Origin: Puccinia triticina
Taxonomy: Eukaryota > Basidiomycota > Pucciniomycetes > Pucciniales > Pucciniaceae
Assembly (NCBI RefSeq): GCF_026914185.1
Contig: NC_070558.1
Span: 5,642,001-5,706,000, forward strand
Reading direction: 5' to 3'
DNA length: 64,000 nt
Positions 1 to 9,673 of this stretch are shown here, piece by piece. The notes under the pieces are model-generated. The model was not told the origin of the DNA, did not search any database, and saw nothing but the letters and a program-made list of their open reading frames with translations. How positions within the stretch are numbered: position 1 is the first letter of the stretch; every line of letters begins with the position of its first letter. The position numbers and the translations under genes were made by a program.

Positions 1-596
1 AACATTGGTTCATCCTTTCTGTGAGGAGTACCAAAAGTGAGCTACATATGATCAATTTACCAAAGTGGAGAAACATCCTGCTTGGATGTTTTTTTTTTGG
101 GGGGGGGAGGGTATGTTGATTTGAAATGAAAGTTGAAGCAAGCAAGTAATAGAACAGTGAGAATGAGTGTAATATTAAAATAAAGCAGTTAACAAATGAT
201 CAACCGTGGCAAAGCTTGTGTAATAAGAACAAACACCTAAAAACACGGCAAAAGCACCTCTGGGATATTGAGAATAGAACAGCTAGGAAAAGTGGGCTGG
301 CACTGACGTCGACACCGGTAGTTGGGACGGGTGGCTAGAGAAGAGTAGCAGCAAGGCTGGTGTAATATGGACCAGCGGCTTATAAGAACACTGAATACAA
401 AGTTGGCGTACTGTTCAGAAGGATATGGTAATATGGAGCAAATGTGAAGAGGTACAATTGTGAGGGGAGAAGTGATTGGGAGAGGATATCCTTTTGAATC
501 GGGCGCTAGTAAATACTTGCATAGTGAAGTCGGGGAGGGCTCCAGATCTGCCACTGTTCCACTACACAAGCTCCAACGTCCAACACGATAAAACAC
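1..596. other. No gene recognised
   Basis: AT-rich flank with a T run and G run near 90-110. The reading frames here are short, overlap on both strands and show no recognisable domain. I see nothing that supports a gene. Confidence 0.4.
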
Positions 597-960
597 CAGT
601 CATACATACACTCTTGATGAGCCAGTCTGACCGGGCCATCAGAGGAAAAATCACTCTTGTGATGCGGACAGATCGGGTTATCGAGACGAAACACAATCTT
701 CACTCTTGATGACCCGGACAGACCAGGTCAGCAAGAGAATACAACACCTCGCAATAACCAGTCTGACGGAATCATCGAGGGAATGCACTCTCGATGACTC
801 GGTTAGACCGGTCATTGAGAGGAAATACACTGTCGACGACCCGGAGATCATCGAGAGTGCATTCTCTCGATGACCCGGCCAAGCCGAACATCGAGAGTGT
901 ATTCTCTTGAAAACCCGGTCAGGCTTGTCATCAAGAGAACACAGAGTGTACTCAATGACC
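597..960. repeat. Decayed GACCGG/CATCGAGAG minisatellite
   Basis: Imperfect units of about 45-50 bp combine GATGACCCGGNCAGACCGG-like blocks with CATCGAGAG or CATCAAGAG blocks, often as back-to-back inverted halves. This is the same motif class as the arrays at 19.66-20.62 kb and 54.94-55.92 kb, but much more diverged, so it is probably an old copy. Confidence 0.6.
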
Positions 961-1607
961 AAGAGAGTATGTATGTGCTGTATTGCGAACGTCACGACGG
1001 CAATCGGCTCCAGTAAATTGAGCCAGATGGACAGGATGGCAGTCTGAGTTTTTGATGCTGCGCACTTGCATTGTGATTTGGCCACAAAAGCATTAACGAC
1101 ACGCGCCACACGAACACCCTCATACTTGTTACAAACGTTATAGCGTTAATAAGCATCTGCTCGAACAATCAGCAAACGGGGGAGATTGGCAAAGATACTA
1201 CGATGGCAAACGCGCAAGAGAGGTTCCCAACCATGGGCTAGCCTGTGATTCTTGACCGATTTTCATTGAAAAACAGGTGGGCGAAATTAAGGCAGAATTG
1301 GAGGGGGAGACCAGAGAATGTCAAGACTCAGGGCTCGCCCCAGAGCAAAGGAAGCGCAAGGAGCGAAACCCTAACCCCGCAAGGGGGAATGGTGAGTCCG
1401 CGCGACCCATAGGTCCATGCATATGCATGTGACTCTCAGACAATAGGAGTAGGCGAGAAGCTGAATCTTTGTTCCTTTCCTTCTAGCCACGTCTCCACAC
1501 GACGAAGAGCCTAAGCGATCCAAGAGAAGCGCACCACCGAAAAGGTAAGTAGTGCTCCTTGGATTCGTCACAAGCTGAGGAGCGAGCAGCTGATCAAAAG
1601 ATTAATA
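961..1607. other. Spacer without recognisable gene
   Basis: Between the decayed minisatellite and the Tc1/mariner element. I see no long conserved frame, RNA gene or terminal repeat. The last two bases (TA at 1606-1607) are the target duplication of the element that follows. Confidence 0.4.
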
Positions 1608-1718
1608 CAGCTGATGTACAAAAGGTTGCGGAATTTCGAGTTTTTATTTTATTTTTTGCGCCCCCAAATTTTTTTTTCCCCCCCCCGAAAATTTTTTCTA
1701 CCCGACCCCGAATCCTAG
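1608..1718 (+). repeat. Left terminal inverted repeat of the Tc1/mariner element
   Basis: Matches the reverse complement of 5262-5370 almost perfectly; differences are confined to homopolymer runs (T, C and A tracts). The outer end is CAGCTGATGTAC and the inner end reads CCCGAATCCTAG. Confidence 0.92.
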
Positions 1719-1871
1719 CAAAGGATCCCAATGTCATCCTCGTTACATATTCATCCAAATTAATTGCCTATATCGTTGATCACCAAAAGGTAAGTCCTTA
1801 AAGTTTTCTCTTCTACAATTTGTTCATGCAAGCACTAACAGGTTTCCTTCACATAATTCAGCATACCTCCA

Positions 1872-2986
1872 ATGGGCTTCCGGAAGTACTCGGCCGGTCT
1901 AAAATACTCAGCGGTCCTCGCATGGAATGACGGAAAGTCACTAACCGAAATCAACGACTCTTTGGGAGCTTCGATCAGTGCGGATTCGATTACCCGATGG
2001 GCAAAGTTGTACCGTGACACACGTGCGGTGGTTTGTGATCCTCAGTTGTACCAAGCAAGAGGCCGACCATTTGATTTAAGCGATGATGACCTTCAGTTCA
2101 TCAAGGAACTGATCAAAGATAAACCGACGATATACATTGACGAGATTCAACAATCACTGAGCAACGACCACAATGTCAATGTCAGTAGCTCAACCATCTC
2201 AAAAACTTTGCGCAATCGATTGAAGATGTCGAAGAAATGTGTCCGAGTAGTCAATCCTAAGCAAGATCCAGATCAGCGGGCTGAATTCACCTCGCTCATT
2301 GCTTCGGTGCCTGTTTCATGTCTGGTATTCACGGGTAGGTTTTTCACTATCTGTATCCTGGATCTGATTTGACTCCACTGCTGATTCTGCGCATCAGATG
2401 AGTCAGGTGTTTGCCTTGAAGTTGTATCAAGAAAAAAAGGCTGGGCTGTAATCGGTGAACGAACAAAACGGGTTCCGCGTGAGCGAAGCAGACATCAATA
2501 CAACATCATTCCGGCTATCTCTTCGACCGGTTTAGTGGCGCATATGGTTCAGGAGGAGTCTGTCGACCGATTGAGCTTTGAATATTTCTTGGAACATATT
2601 TTGGTCAGTGAAGTTTCCATTCCATCTTTTTTCAATCGTAGTTTCTCTGACATTGGCATCTATTGCTTTAGGTTCCATCAATGAATCCATTTCCTGCTCC
2701 CCGAAGCGTTCTAGTGCTCGATAACGCTCAAATTCACCACCACGGTCGGGTGGCTCCAATTGTCGAATCACGAGGTTGCCTTTTGCAATATCTGCCACCT
2801 TATTCACCTGATTTTAACCCAATCGAAAAGGGATTCTCTGTCTACAAGTCAACATTGCGCCGATACGAAGATTTGTTAACGGGAGGCGATGAAGACTACG
2901 ATGTCATTGAGGGATTCATAAGTCTTGTTTTTACAGCTGATTTGACCAGGAAGCTCTTTCGAGGGGCTGGCTATCCAGTCGAGTAA
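1872..2986 (+). CDS. Tc1/mariner-like DDE transposase (DD34E), three exons
   Basis: Cuts and re-joins the ends of its own transposon. Exons: 1872-2334, 2398-2603 and 2672-2986, with GT-AG introns of 63 and 68 bp; the spliced frame is 327 aa and intact. Residues ~1-60 form a helix-turn-helix region (KYSAGLKYSAVLAWNDG, then SADSITRWAKLYR), followed by a second DNA-binding-like part with the RGRPF hinge typical of the superfamily. The catalytic domain has DESG at the exon 1/2 joint as first aspartate, VLDNAQIHHH as second, and YSPDFNPIEKGF, whose glutamate lies 34 residues after the second aspartate (DD34E). The ATG at 1872 opens directly into conserved sequence. An upstream non-coding exon in the 1.6-1.8 kb region is possible. 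Codons show no internal stops, so the protein could be active. Confidence 0.9.
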
Positions 2987-3390
2987 TCAAAATTGTATTC
3001 GAACATTTTTTTTTTTGGAGTTTGGTTGAGATCTGTACATCTTGAGGACAAAGCAGGATAACACAACAGTTATCTTGCAGTTGCGCGAGTTCAACCATGG
3101 AAAAAAAGGAAGTTTGGACACATTCAACTTGTGACGATAACTAGATTATTTATTGCATGAATGCAAGCACTCGGGTACTCCGGAGTGGAGAACGATAACA
3201 ACCATTGCCAAGAGGAGACTGATAACAACCAGGAGGAGACTCGGGAGTGGAGAACGATATCAACCAGGAGGAGTGGAGAGCAAGTACAACTCGGAGGAGA
3301 GAGTTAGAACAACCAGGAAAAAAAGAAGAAGGACAACTTGGGAGTGGAGAGGGAAAATAACCAGGAAAAAGAAAAGCGGAATCAAAATTA
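2987..3390. repeat. Convergent spacer with purine-rich tandem repeats
   Basis: Between the 3' ends of the two transposon genes. From about 3175 to 3365 the plus strand is a purine-rich imperfect tandem repeat built on GGAGTGGAGAACGATA and AACCAGGAGGA blocks. Frames through it on either strand are low-complexity shadows and not genes. It may serve as the shared terminator region; that is inference. Confidence 0.55.
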
Positions 3391-5204
3391 TTAGGCACGG
3401 TTACTATTGCGGCGTGACTTGATGTATCGCTCGTATTTCTTCAAGTTATCCATGAGGATTCTGGCATGGCCCATCTTGACGCCTGCGTCTTCGAGGTCTT
3501 TAGCCGAAAAGCTGTGAAAATGTGAGTAGTGTGCTATGCCAAGCTCTTCTAGACCATCCAAGAGTTTCTGGTTGGGTTCCACGTGTGCAAATCAAAAGAA
3601 ATCATTGAGTTCGAGATTATCATCGGAAGGTACCGGAGACGACGGCACCGTCTGTTGCTCTTGAGTACTTGCCGCCAGTTGTGCAACATTTGGCGAACGG
3701 ACCACATTCGGTGGAGTGCCAAGCTCAGCGAGATTCATTAGACTAGCAACGTTTGGTTGAGGTCCACCCTGCCAAGCCCAAGGACCGGTTGTCCATCCCA
3801 TCATAGCTGCCGCCTGCGGACTCCACCCACAAGCCATTGGGGAGATGGTTGCCGTAGGTGATGGGTTTGCAGCTGTAGAAACCGACGAAGTGGATTGCTT
3901 CAATGTCGATCAAGGTGTAATCGGACCATCATCAGAGTTTTGACTCTTTGCTATTTTGAGGCGCTTTTCTTTGGTCGTAAACGCAAACGAGTCCGACGGA
4001 GGAGGCTTCGTAACGGTGACCTCTGGGTTATCAGCCTAAGAAATTGGATTTGGATTCAGTACCGTAAACCACAATCAATTCCGAAAATCCCCAAAATAAA
4101 AGGGCTCACCATCGCTCGTGCCCATAAAAACAATCGATCCGTTGTGAGCTTGATGTACTCTTTGGGGTTGCTTGGGTTGATAAACACTGGCACCTCAGCT
4201 GAACCGGATAATTCCTCGCAGGGCTCGTGAGCTGCACGTAGCTCTCGTATATTCTTCATGATAGTCGCCGACGATACTGCTCCTCCAGAGGGCTCCGGTT
4301 CTTCGTCTTCTTCTTCAGGCTGAGGCCGATGCTTTTTCTTGAAAGATTTCACAATTTTCTGTTTCTATCGTTAACAAAAACAAGAACGATGTCAGTCTAA
4401 CCCAAATGAGCATCAAACCAAAGGTTTTCCTTGCTCACCTGAGCCGAAATTTTTGGATCCTTTTGAATCATTGTGATGGTGAAGCGCCTTCCTTCGCGAG
4501 GCCCTTTACATTCGTCCAGGAAGTCGGACAGATCATCGTTGTCTGTCAAAGTAGCCTTGTTTTTATTTGCAAAACGACCACCATGAGGAATAGTAGCTGA
4601 CCAAATGATCTCGCCATCATCTTCTTGCTCGGTTGCATGTTCCATGACGTCAGCCGCCACCTCTTCATCATCGAGAAGCCCAATGGCTTTGATAGCGGCC
4701 TTCTTGAAGGCACCAAGATTCTTCACATCGGCATCCCAATCGAAGTGGACTAGACCTGGAGTGGAGGGGAGAGGTTTGCACTTTTCCTCGTTATTGCTAG
4801 CCTTTCGTTTTTTCTGACGAGGGTTAGTTGGTTTATCTTCAGGGATGATGAAGAAAAATTTGTATTCGACATTGATCTTGATCTTCTCGTCATCAACTTG
4901 CTGGCCGTGTTTCCCATCTCGAGCCAAATCAGTATCTTCCTTGCCGAGTTGCTGATCTTTAGTAGCTGAAGGAGGCAGATTGGACTGTTCCGATGTCTGA
5001 ATAATTGAAATAGGCGACCCGCCTTGTTGAATATCGTCCGCCAGCCATTGATCGATTTGAGATAAAGATGGAAGCATGAAATCGTCATGATCCTGCAACA
5101 TGTCGTCTGGAGAGGTTGGATGTCAACATAAAATGCACCATGTTGAGAGGAGAGTAAATGAAACAAAATTACTTACAACAATTGTCTTCGAAATTGTTTG
5201 GCAT
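3391..5204 (-). pseudogene. Transposon accessory gene with C-terminal SAM-like domain; two in-frame TGA stops
   Basis: Second gene of the Tc1/mariner element. Predicted exons on the minus strand: 5204-5177, 5106-4439, 4364-4110 and 4035-3391, all with GT-AG introns and matching phase; the joined frame is 532 codons. The start at 5204 (MPNNFEDNC) precedes a GTAAGT donor. The protein opens acidic (residues ~10-90), has a basic patch RQKKRKA near ~105, an acidic run PEEEDEEPEP near ~245, and ends in a helix-rich unit (LEELGIAHYSHFHSF ... KDLEDAGVKMGHARILM) that resembles a sterile-alpha-motif. Two TGA codons at 3912-3910 and 3594-3592 interrupt the last exon; the frame continues sensibly after each, and both could come from CGA by one C-to-T change. 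The real product could end at the first TGA. Function is unknown; a role with the transposase is inference from location. Confidence 0.72.
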
Positions 5205-5261
5205 CTTGAGGTGTGATTGTTGCAATGATGCTCTGGCCATTGAGTCAATAGGCCACATACC

Positions 5262-5370
5262 CTAGGATTCGGGGTCGGGTAGAAAAAATTTTCGGGGGGG
5301 GAAAAAAAAATTTGGGGGCGCAAAAAAAAAATAAAAACTCGAAATTCCGCAACCTTTTGTACATCAGCTG
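5262..5370 (-). repeat. Right terminal inverted repeat of the Tc1/mariner element
   Basis: Reverse-complement partner of 1608-1718, immediately followed by the TA target duplication at 5371-5372. Confidence 0.92.
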
Positions 5371-5372
5371 TA

Positions 5373-6653
5373 ATCTTATTGCAGCAAGCTTACGCCCGAA
5401 GCCGACTCAGACCGCAACGGTTCCAGCCTCATCGATAGGATCTCCAGCTCAACGAGTGGTAAGTCCATCGATGCAGAGCCTCATAAAGCATTGCCAGTCA
5501 CTGACTGAGAGAACTGCATGTGTTATAGACTACAGCAGTTCCAGCTCGCTTCGCACTCGTATTGGCGGACGCTAAAGCATCAAGCCTGATCGAGCATAAG
5601 TAAGAGATAACTCATATCTCCCAGATTCCTCCCGGAATTCAGGCACTGACTCGAGCATAACTGCTGTACACAGGCAGAAGCTCCATCACCACGATCACGT
5701 GGCTCAAGCTGCTCAAGCAGTCCCTTCCAATCTTACTTCATTCTCATACCAGAGCCGGCAATAGTTCCGCTCTTAGGTACATTATTTGTTTTCTTTCTTT
5801 CTAAGTCTCTGAGATTGTCAGATAGACCAAAGTCCTAATGCAGAAATAAAACCTCTTAGTATAGTGGAATCTTTTAGAGAAGGCAATGATGATCAGAACC
5901 TGGAAGCTTGCAAGGTTATCGGAGAGCAGCCTCGATCCTTTCGAGCGTTCTTTTCTTCCCCAAGACGGCTATCGTCTTGGCTATGCCGGGTCCAATCTAT
6001 GCAAGAGAATGAGGATGTAGGGAGGGTGAGTGAATGGTGAAGAAAGAGTGGTAATTGGGGGAGCGGGCAGATCTTTGCGGCCCGTGATGGCATGATGCGT
6101 TTGCTGCTCGTTCCCGGATCGAGCTCTTGCACCTGCTTCAAGCCTCCAGCAACTTTTTCGCGCGTGTATCCATCCGGGCAACTGACTGAGCATTTGCCTG
6201 GAACTTTCCAAGATCTTGTCTAATCAACCATCCACCAAAAACGAAGGGGACCCCCCCCGGCCTTGAAGTGTCAAAAAGAGCCGGCGAGTTGAGTTTCGGG
6301 AGCAACGGAGGGAAAACACTGACGGTAGAGTACATCTGGGACATTTTTTCTCATTTCGCAGGCTTCCGACGAGCTCAGATCAGGAAGTGTAAAGAAGTGC
6401 TTGGCAAGGTACTTGATGTCGGTGAAGACATGAAGCCGATCCTAGGGGGCAAAACGTGTGAGTTGAGACCGGCTAGCTTGGATTGGCGAGGGCGCAAAGC
6501 GGAGGCCGGCCGAGCTGGCCGGCGTGCTGGTGCCGGAGGGCTGTCTGCCGAGCCGCTGCAGTGGTGGGATGCGCCGGTATCTCATCTCGTCCTGCTCGGC
6601 ATCGCAGCCCGGCCCACGCAGAACTCACCACGAACCACGACAAACCACCGCAG
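5373..6653. other. Intergenic region, no gene supported
   Basis: Contains several overlapping short frames on both strands (for example 6268-6650) that share no recognisable motif. The stretch from about 6480 rises in GC toward the dynactin-like gene. I see no convincing RNA gene or repeat. It probably includes the promoter of the gene starting at 6654. Confidence 0.4.
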
Positions 6654-7624
6654 ATGGCCACCGACCAACCATATCCTGCCGAGGCCGAGCAGCCGGACGA
6701 CGAACCGGCACCGGCACTCGACCGGCGCATCGGACTGCTCGAGTGTGTCTTCGCCGGGGCCCTACCGGGCTCGGAGTCATTCGCGAACCGCCTGTCGAGC
6801 AAGGCTGCAAGCAAGAAGTCCATGGCCATCCGTCTTGAACGTCTCCTGAGCTCACTGTCTACCATCCTCGACTCCAAGCCTAACGAAGCCATCCGTCGAT
6901 TCGTCCAAAGCTGTCAGTATCCACACACACTCTTTTTCGACCGAAAATATCCTAAATCAAAAGGTACAAAGGAACTGATTCTTCTTTCTTCCCACGCAAC
7001 AGATGACCTTGATGAGCCGCGCTTGCACCTTCCCAATCCCCTCTCAGCCAACAAAGATGCCGCGGCACTCTAGATCAGCGTAAGGCCAGCCTGGTCTTCG
7101 GAGCCCGGGATTGTCCAGCTGGAACGGGACCTGCGGGAGATCGAGCTGCTCGACACTCGGGGCTTCGTAGGCGTCGGGAAGCTTGCTGGTGAACTTTCTC
7201 TCTCGTTATTTCCCGGCTCTTTTCCACCCAGAGTTGTTGAACTTGAATGATCGCCCCTTCCTCTGTCAGATGGTGATTGGTCCAAGGAAGAGCTCGCTAC
7301 AACTGTCGCTGGCCCTCTCCAGGAATCCAGCGCGAAAATCGACGACATCAAACAGACAGCCACAACGCTCTTGTCAAGTTACGATTCTGATGTGAGTTGA
7401 TTGTACAGCCCCCTTATCGGCATCATTCTTTTCTGCAAACAACAAACAGACAGAATTATCTAGTTGGAGGTGCCGTTGGTCCGGCATGTAGACTCTGAGA
7501 CATTCTGACCTCGTGCTGACGACCATAGGTCAACGCGCTCTCGGAGATCTTTGCCTCCTGGGACTCTATCTTGACTACCCTAGAGAAAGACGTCCACAAA
7601 CTCCAAATCGCCAAAGCCCCGTGA
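6654..7624 (+). CDS. Dynactin p24 (subunit 3)-like protein, damaged second exon
   Basis: Likely small shoulder subunit of dynactin, the adaptor of cytoplasmic dynein. Proposed exons: 6654-6912, 7003-7188, 7270-7391 and 7529-7624, all with GT-AG introns and matching phase. The product has the length (about 220 aa) and helical, coiled-coil character of p24: an N-terminal LDRRIGLLECVFAG segment, then IRLERLLSSLSTILDSK, LERDLREIELLD, DDIKQTATTLLSSYDSD and a C-terminal EIFASWDSILTTLEKDV that resembles the FVQWDELL region of animal p24. Exon 2 carries a TAG at 7071-7073. Between 7074 and 7110 the best protein (DQRKASLVFGARD) is in another frame, so a compensating -1/+1 pair of changes is likely. 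This may be sequencing error or real damage. Identification is by pattern only. Confidence 0.45.
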
Positions 7625-9673
7625 TACTATCGCTTAAAACCATTTCATCCGTGTGTTTCCCGATTAGTCATTTTGATTATTTCATTCTTTTTCCCATCAG
7701 GAGATGCCAGGTGTCAGCCTTTGCAATTTGGTGAGCCCCTCTTCCCATAGAACTAGAAAGTGTTGTATGTGTTTGTATGTGCTATTTCAGTCAGCCTGTT
7801 TGTGTACGTAGGTGCCACTTCAGCCTGAAGAAAAACTCAGCGTGATAAGAGTTCATTGCCTGGGGTCATAGCCAGGAGAATAAATCCTCCGCAAGGGAGA
7901 CGCACGGCGACATGGCGTCCAATATTCTAAAGCTATACCGTCGTAAACACACACTCTGGACCTTCCCTAGCCTCGCTTTGTGCATTTATGAGGCGCGCCT
8001 GTGTGATGATCAAGGCGGCGTGTTCACTATTTGTGGAGGATCAAGCCGGTTGAAAATCCACAGCAACCCCTGTTTTCTGTTATCAAGGGAGTCGGTAGGA
8101 CGTTTGGAGTGAAGCATGAAGGGGCCTCAGATTCCCCCAATCGGCTGTTTTTTTCCGTCCTTGAATTCCCTCCGTCTTACAGATCGTCAGTATATTTCCG
8201 TCTCATAGATTGGTTCACCCCTCAAGGAGGCAAAGCCTTGAATTTTGCTTCGGATCCAAAGGTGGGGTATACTTGTGAAAGTAGGGCTTTTTTTTCTTTT
8301 CTAAAGTTCCATAAATATCCGCAGTAGGAGTGTTTTGTAGTCCAGAAGCAGACTCGTTGTTAGCACAAGAAACAAAATAAAGATTAGGCCAGTGGATAAA
8401 TCAAGCTTAAAAACAATCCGCTGAGGGTCACGTTCATGAGCAAGAAAGAGAGAGAGCACCCGCCTCTTGTCTCTTCCAAAATTCTTCTCGAGGATTCAAG
8501 TGAAGCTTGTTGTGTGCATCCAATGTTCGAGTGTTCTAGCTCCGAAAACTATCGGGACAATCCCTTCGGCACTAAAGGCTAGCGAGCTACCTGGGTGAAT
8601 GCTGCTTGCCAAACAGACTAGCCGTCCCTCAAGCCCATTTCCACACGACGGGTCTCTTTGTGACAGATCGTTGAGCTCCGGTCAGACAAGGCTGAGCCCT
8701 GGTTGATCTCATCCCGAGCGCTAAAGACGGAGGCTGAAGGTGGCAGCCCTCTCCCTTGTGAGTAATTTCGATAGCCAACGGCCTAACCTCACCGGATAAT
8801 TCCCCGTCTTCTTTCAAGCTGCTTGTTCGAAAATCGCCGCCCTGATTTTCGCCCGTAGCGAGAGTACACCAGATCACTACTAGTGGGCCGGCGCACTCCA
8901 TTAGGGGCGCCGTCCGTCCGGCCTCCTCTCCTCGGGTTCTTTGTCTCCCTAAAGCCTCAGCTGATGGACGATGGTGGTGATGTCTTTCCACACTCATCCA
9001 AGCAGAATCGGCACCCCCAAAAGCTGGCTTCAGCACATCAACAAGCATTAGACTTTGCTCCCTATTTTTTCCCTGCTCTATAAACATAAAATTCCTTGTT
9101 TTTTGCTTTCTTGTTTAATCGGACACTTTCATATGTGCAGCCATCGCCACTCTCCTTACCCAGAAAAAAAAGGCGGGCAAAGTAGGTCCAACATTGGATG
9201 TCGTCATGCAATTTTGACCTGGACGCATGACTGATGGGGAGGAGAGGTACCGTCGCCGTACCAGCAGGAGCTAGCAATTGTCGGGATTGATACAGTAAGA
9301 GGTTCGAGAGGAAGGAACAGGCAAGCGGGCTTCTCCGCCAGCAGATTGACAAGTATGATTGGATCCATCATCGTCTCTTCTTCCTCCCCCCTCCCCCACG
9401 TCTCGTCACCATATATATTTTGCGTTGCACCCCTCATCACTCGATCTGCTTTCTGATCGCACACGCGTTTGCTATTCTGTTGCACTCTGTAGTAGTCTTC
9501 CTTGAAGATTTTTTCTCATCAACATCATCAAAGGAATTAAATCCAGTCTATCAAGCTCAGCTACCTCCCCTGGTTGATCCATCACCCTCTCACAATCTAT
9601 CTTCAACTTTTCACTCTGTGGCTGTTATCGGAATTGAATTATTACACTAGCGCCGTTGTGATACGCTCAAGAA
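7625..9673. other. Intergenic region upstream of the cold-shock gene
   Basis: No frame here has recognisable protein features; those near 8.6-9.1 kb on either strand overlap one another and look like shadows. A possible TATA element (ATATATATT) lies at about 9411-9419, roughly 255 bp before the next start codon, followed by pyrimidine-rich sequence to about 9640, as is common in fungal promoters and 5' leaders. Confidence 0.4.

Larger units (their letters stand above)
1608..5370 (+). mobile_element. Two-gene Tc1/mariner-type DNA transposon
   Basis: The element is 3,763 bp and is flanked on both sides by TA (1606-1607 and 5371-5372), the target of the Tc1/mariner superfamily. Its ends are long inverted repeats of about 110 bp starting CAGCTGATGTACAAAAGG. 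Inside are a three-exon DD34E transposase on the plus strand and a four-exon accessory gene on the minus strand; the two converge at 3.0-3.4 kb. Most Tc1/mariner elements carry only the transposase, so the second gene is unusual. The transposase frame is intact across its introns, whereas the accessory gene has two in-frame TGA codons. This copy may therefore still make transposase while having lost part of the accessory function. Confidence 0.9.

Noticed and set aside
597..960. Possible CRISPR-like array of short palindromic repeats
   Set aside because: Eukaryotic setting, units variable in length and without unique spacers; it is decayed minisatellite.
1370..1385. Telomere-like CCCTAACCCC
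   Set aside because: Single occurrence, no tandem array.
6268..6653. Upstream extension of the p24-like gene or separate gene
   Set aside because: No recognisable protein pattern and overlapping open frames on both strands in GC-rich DNA; the ATG at 6654 gives the better protein.
8629..9087. 152-residue minus-strand frame
   Set aside because: Low-information sequence overlapping frames on the other strand, no motif, no splice support.
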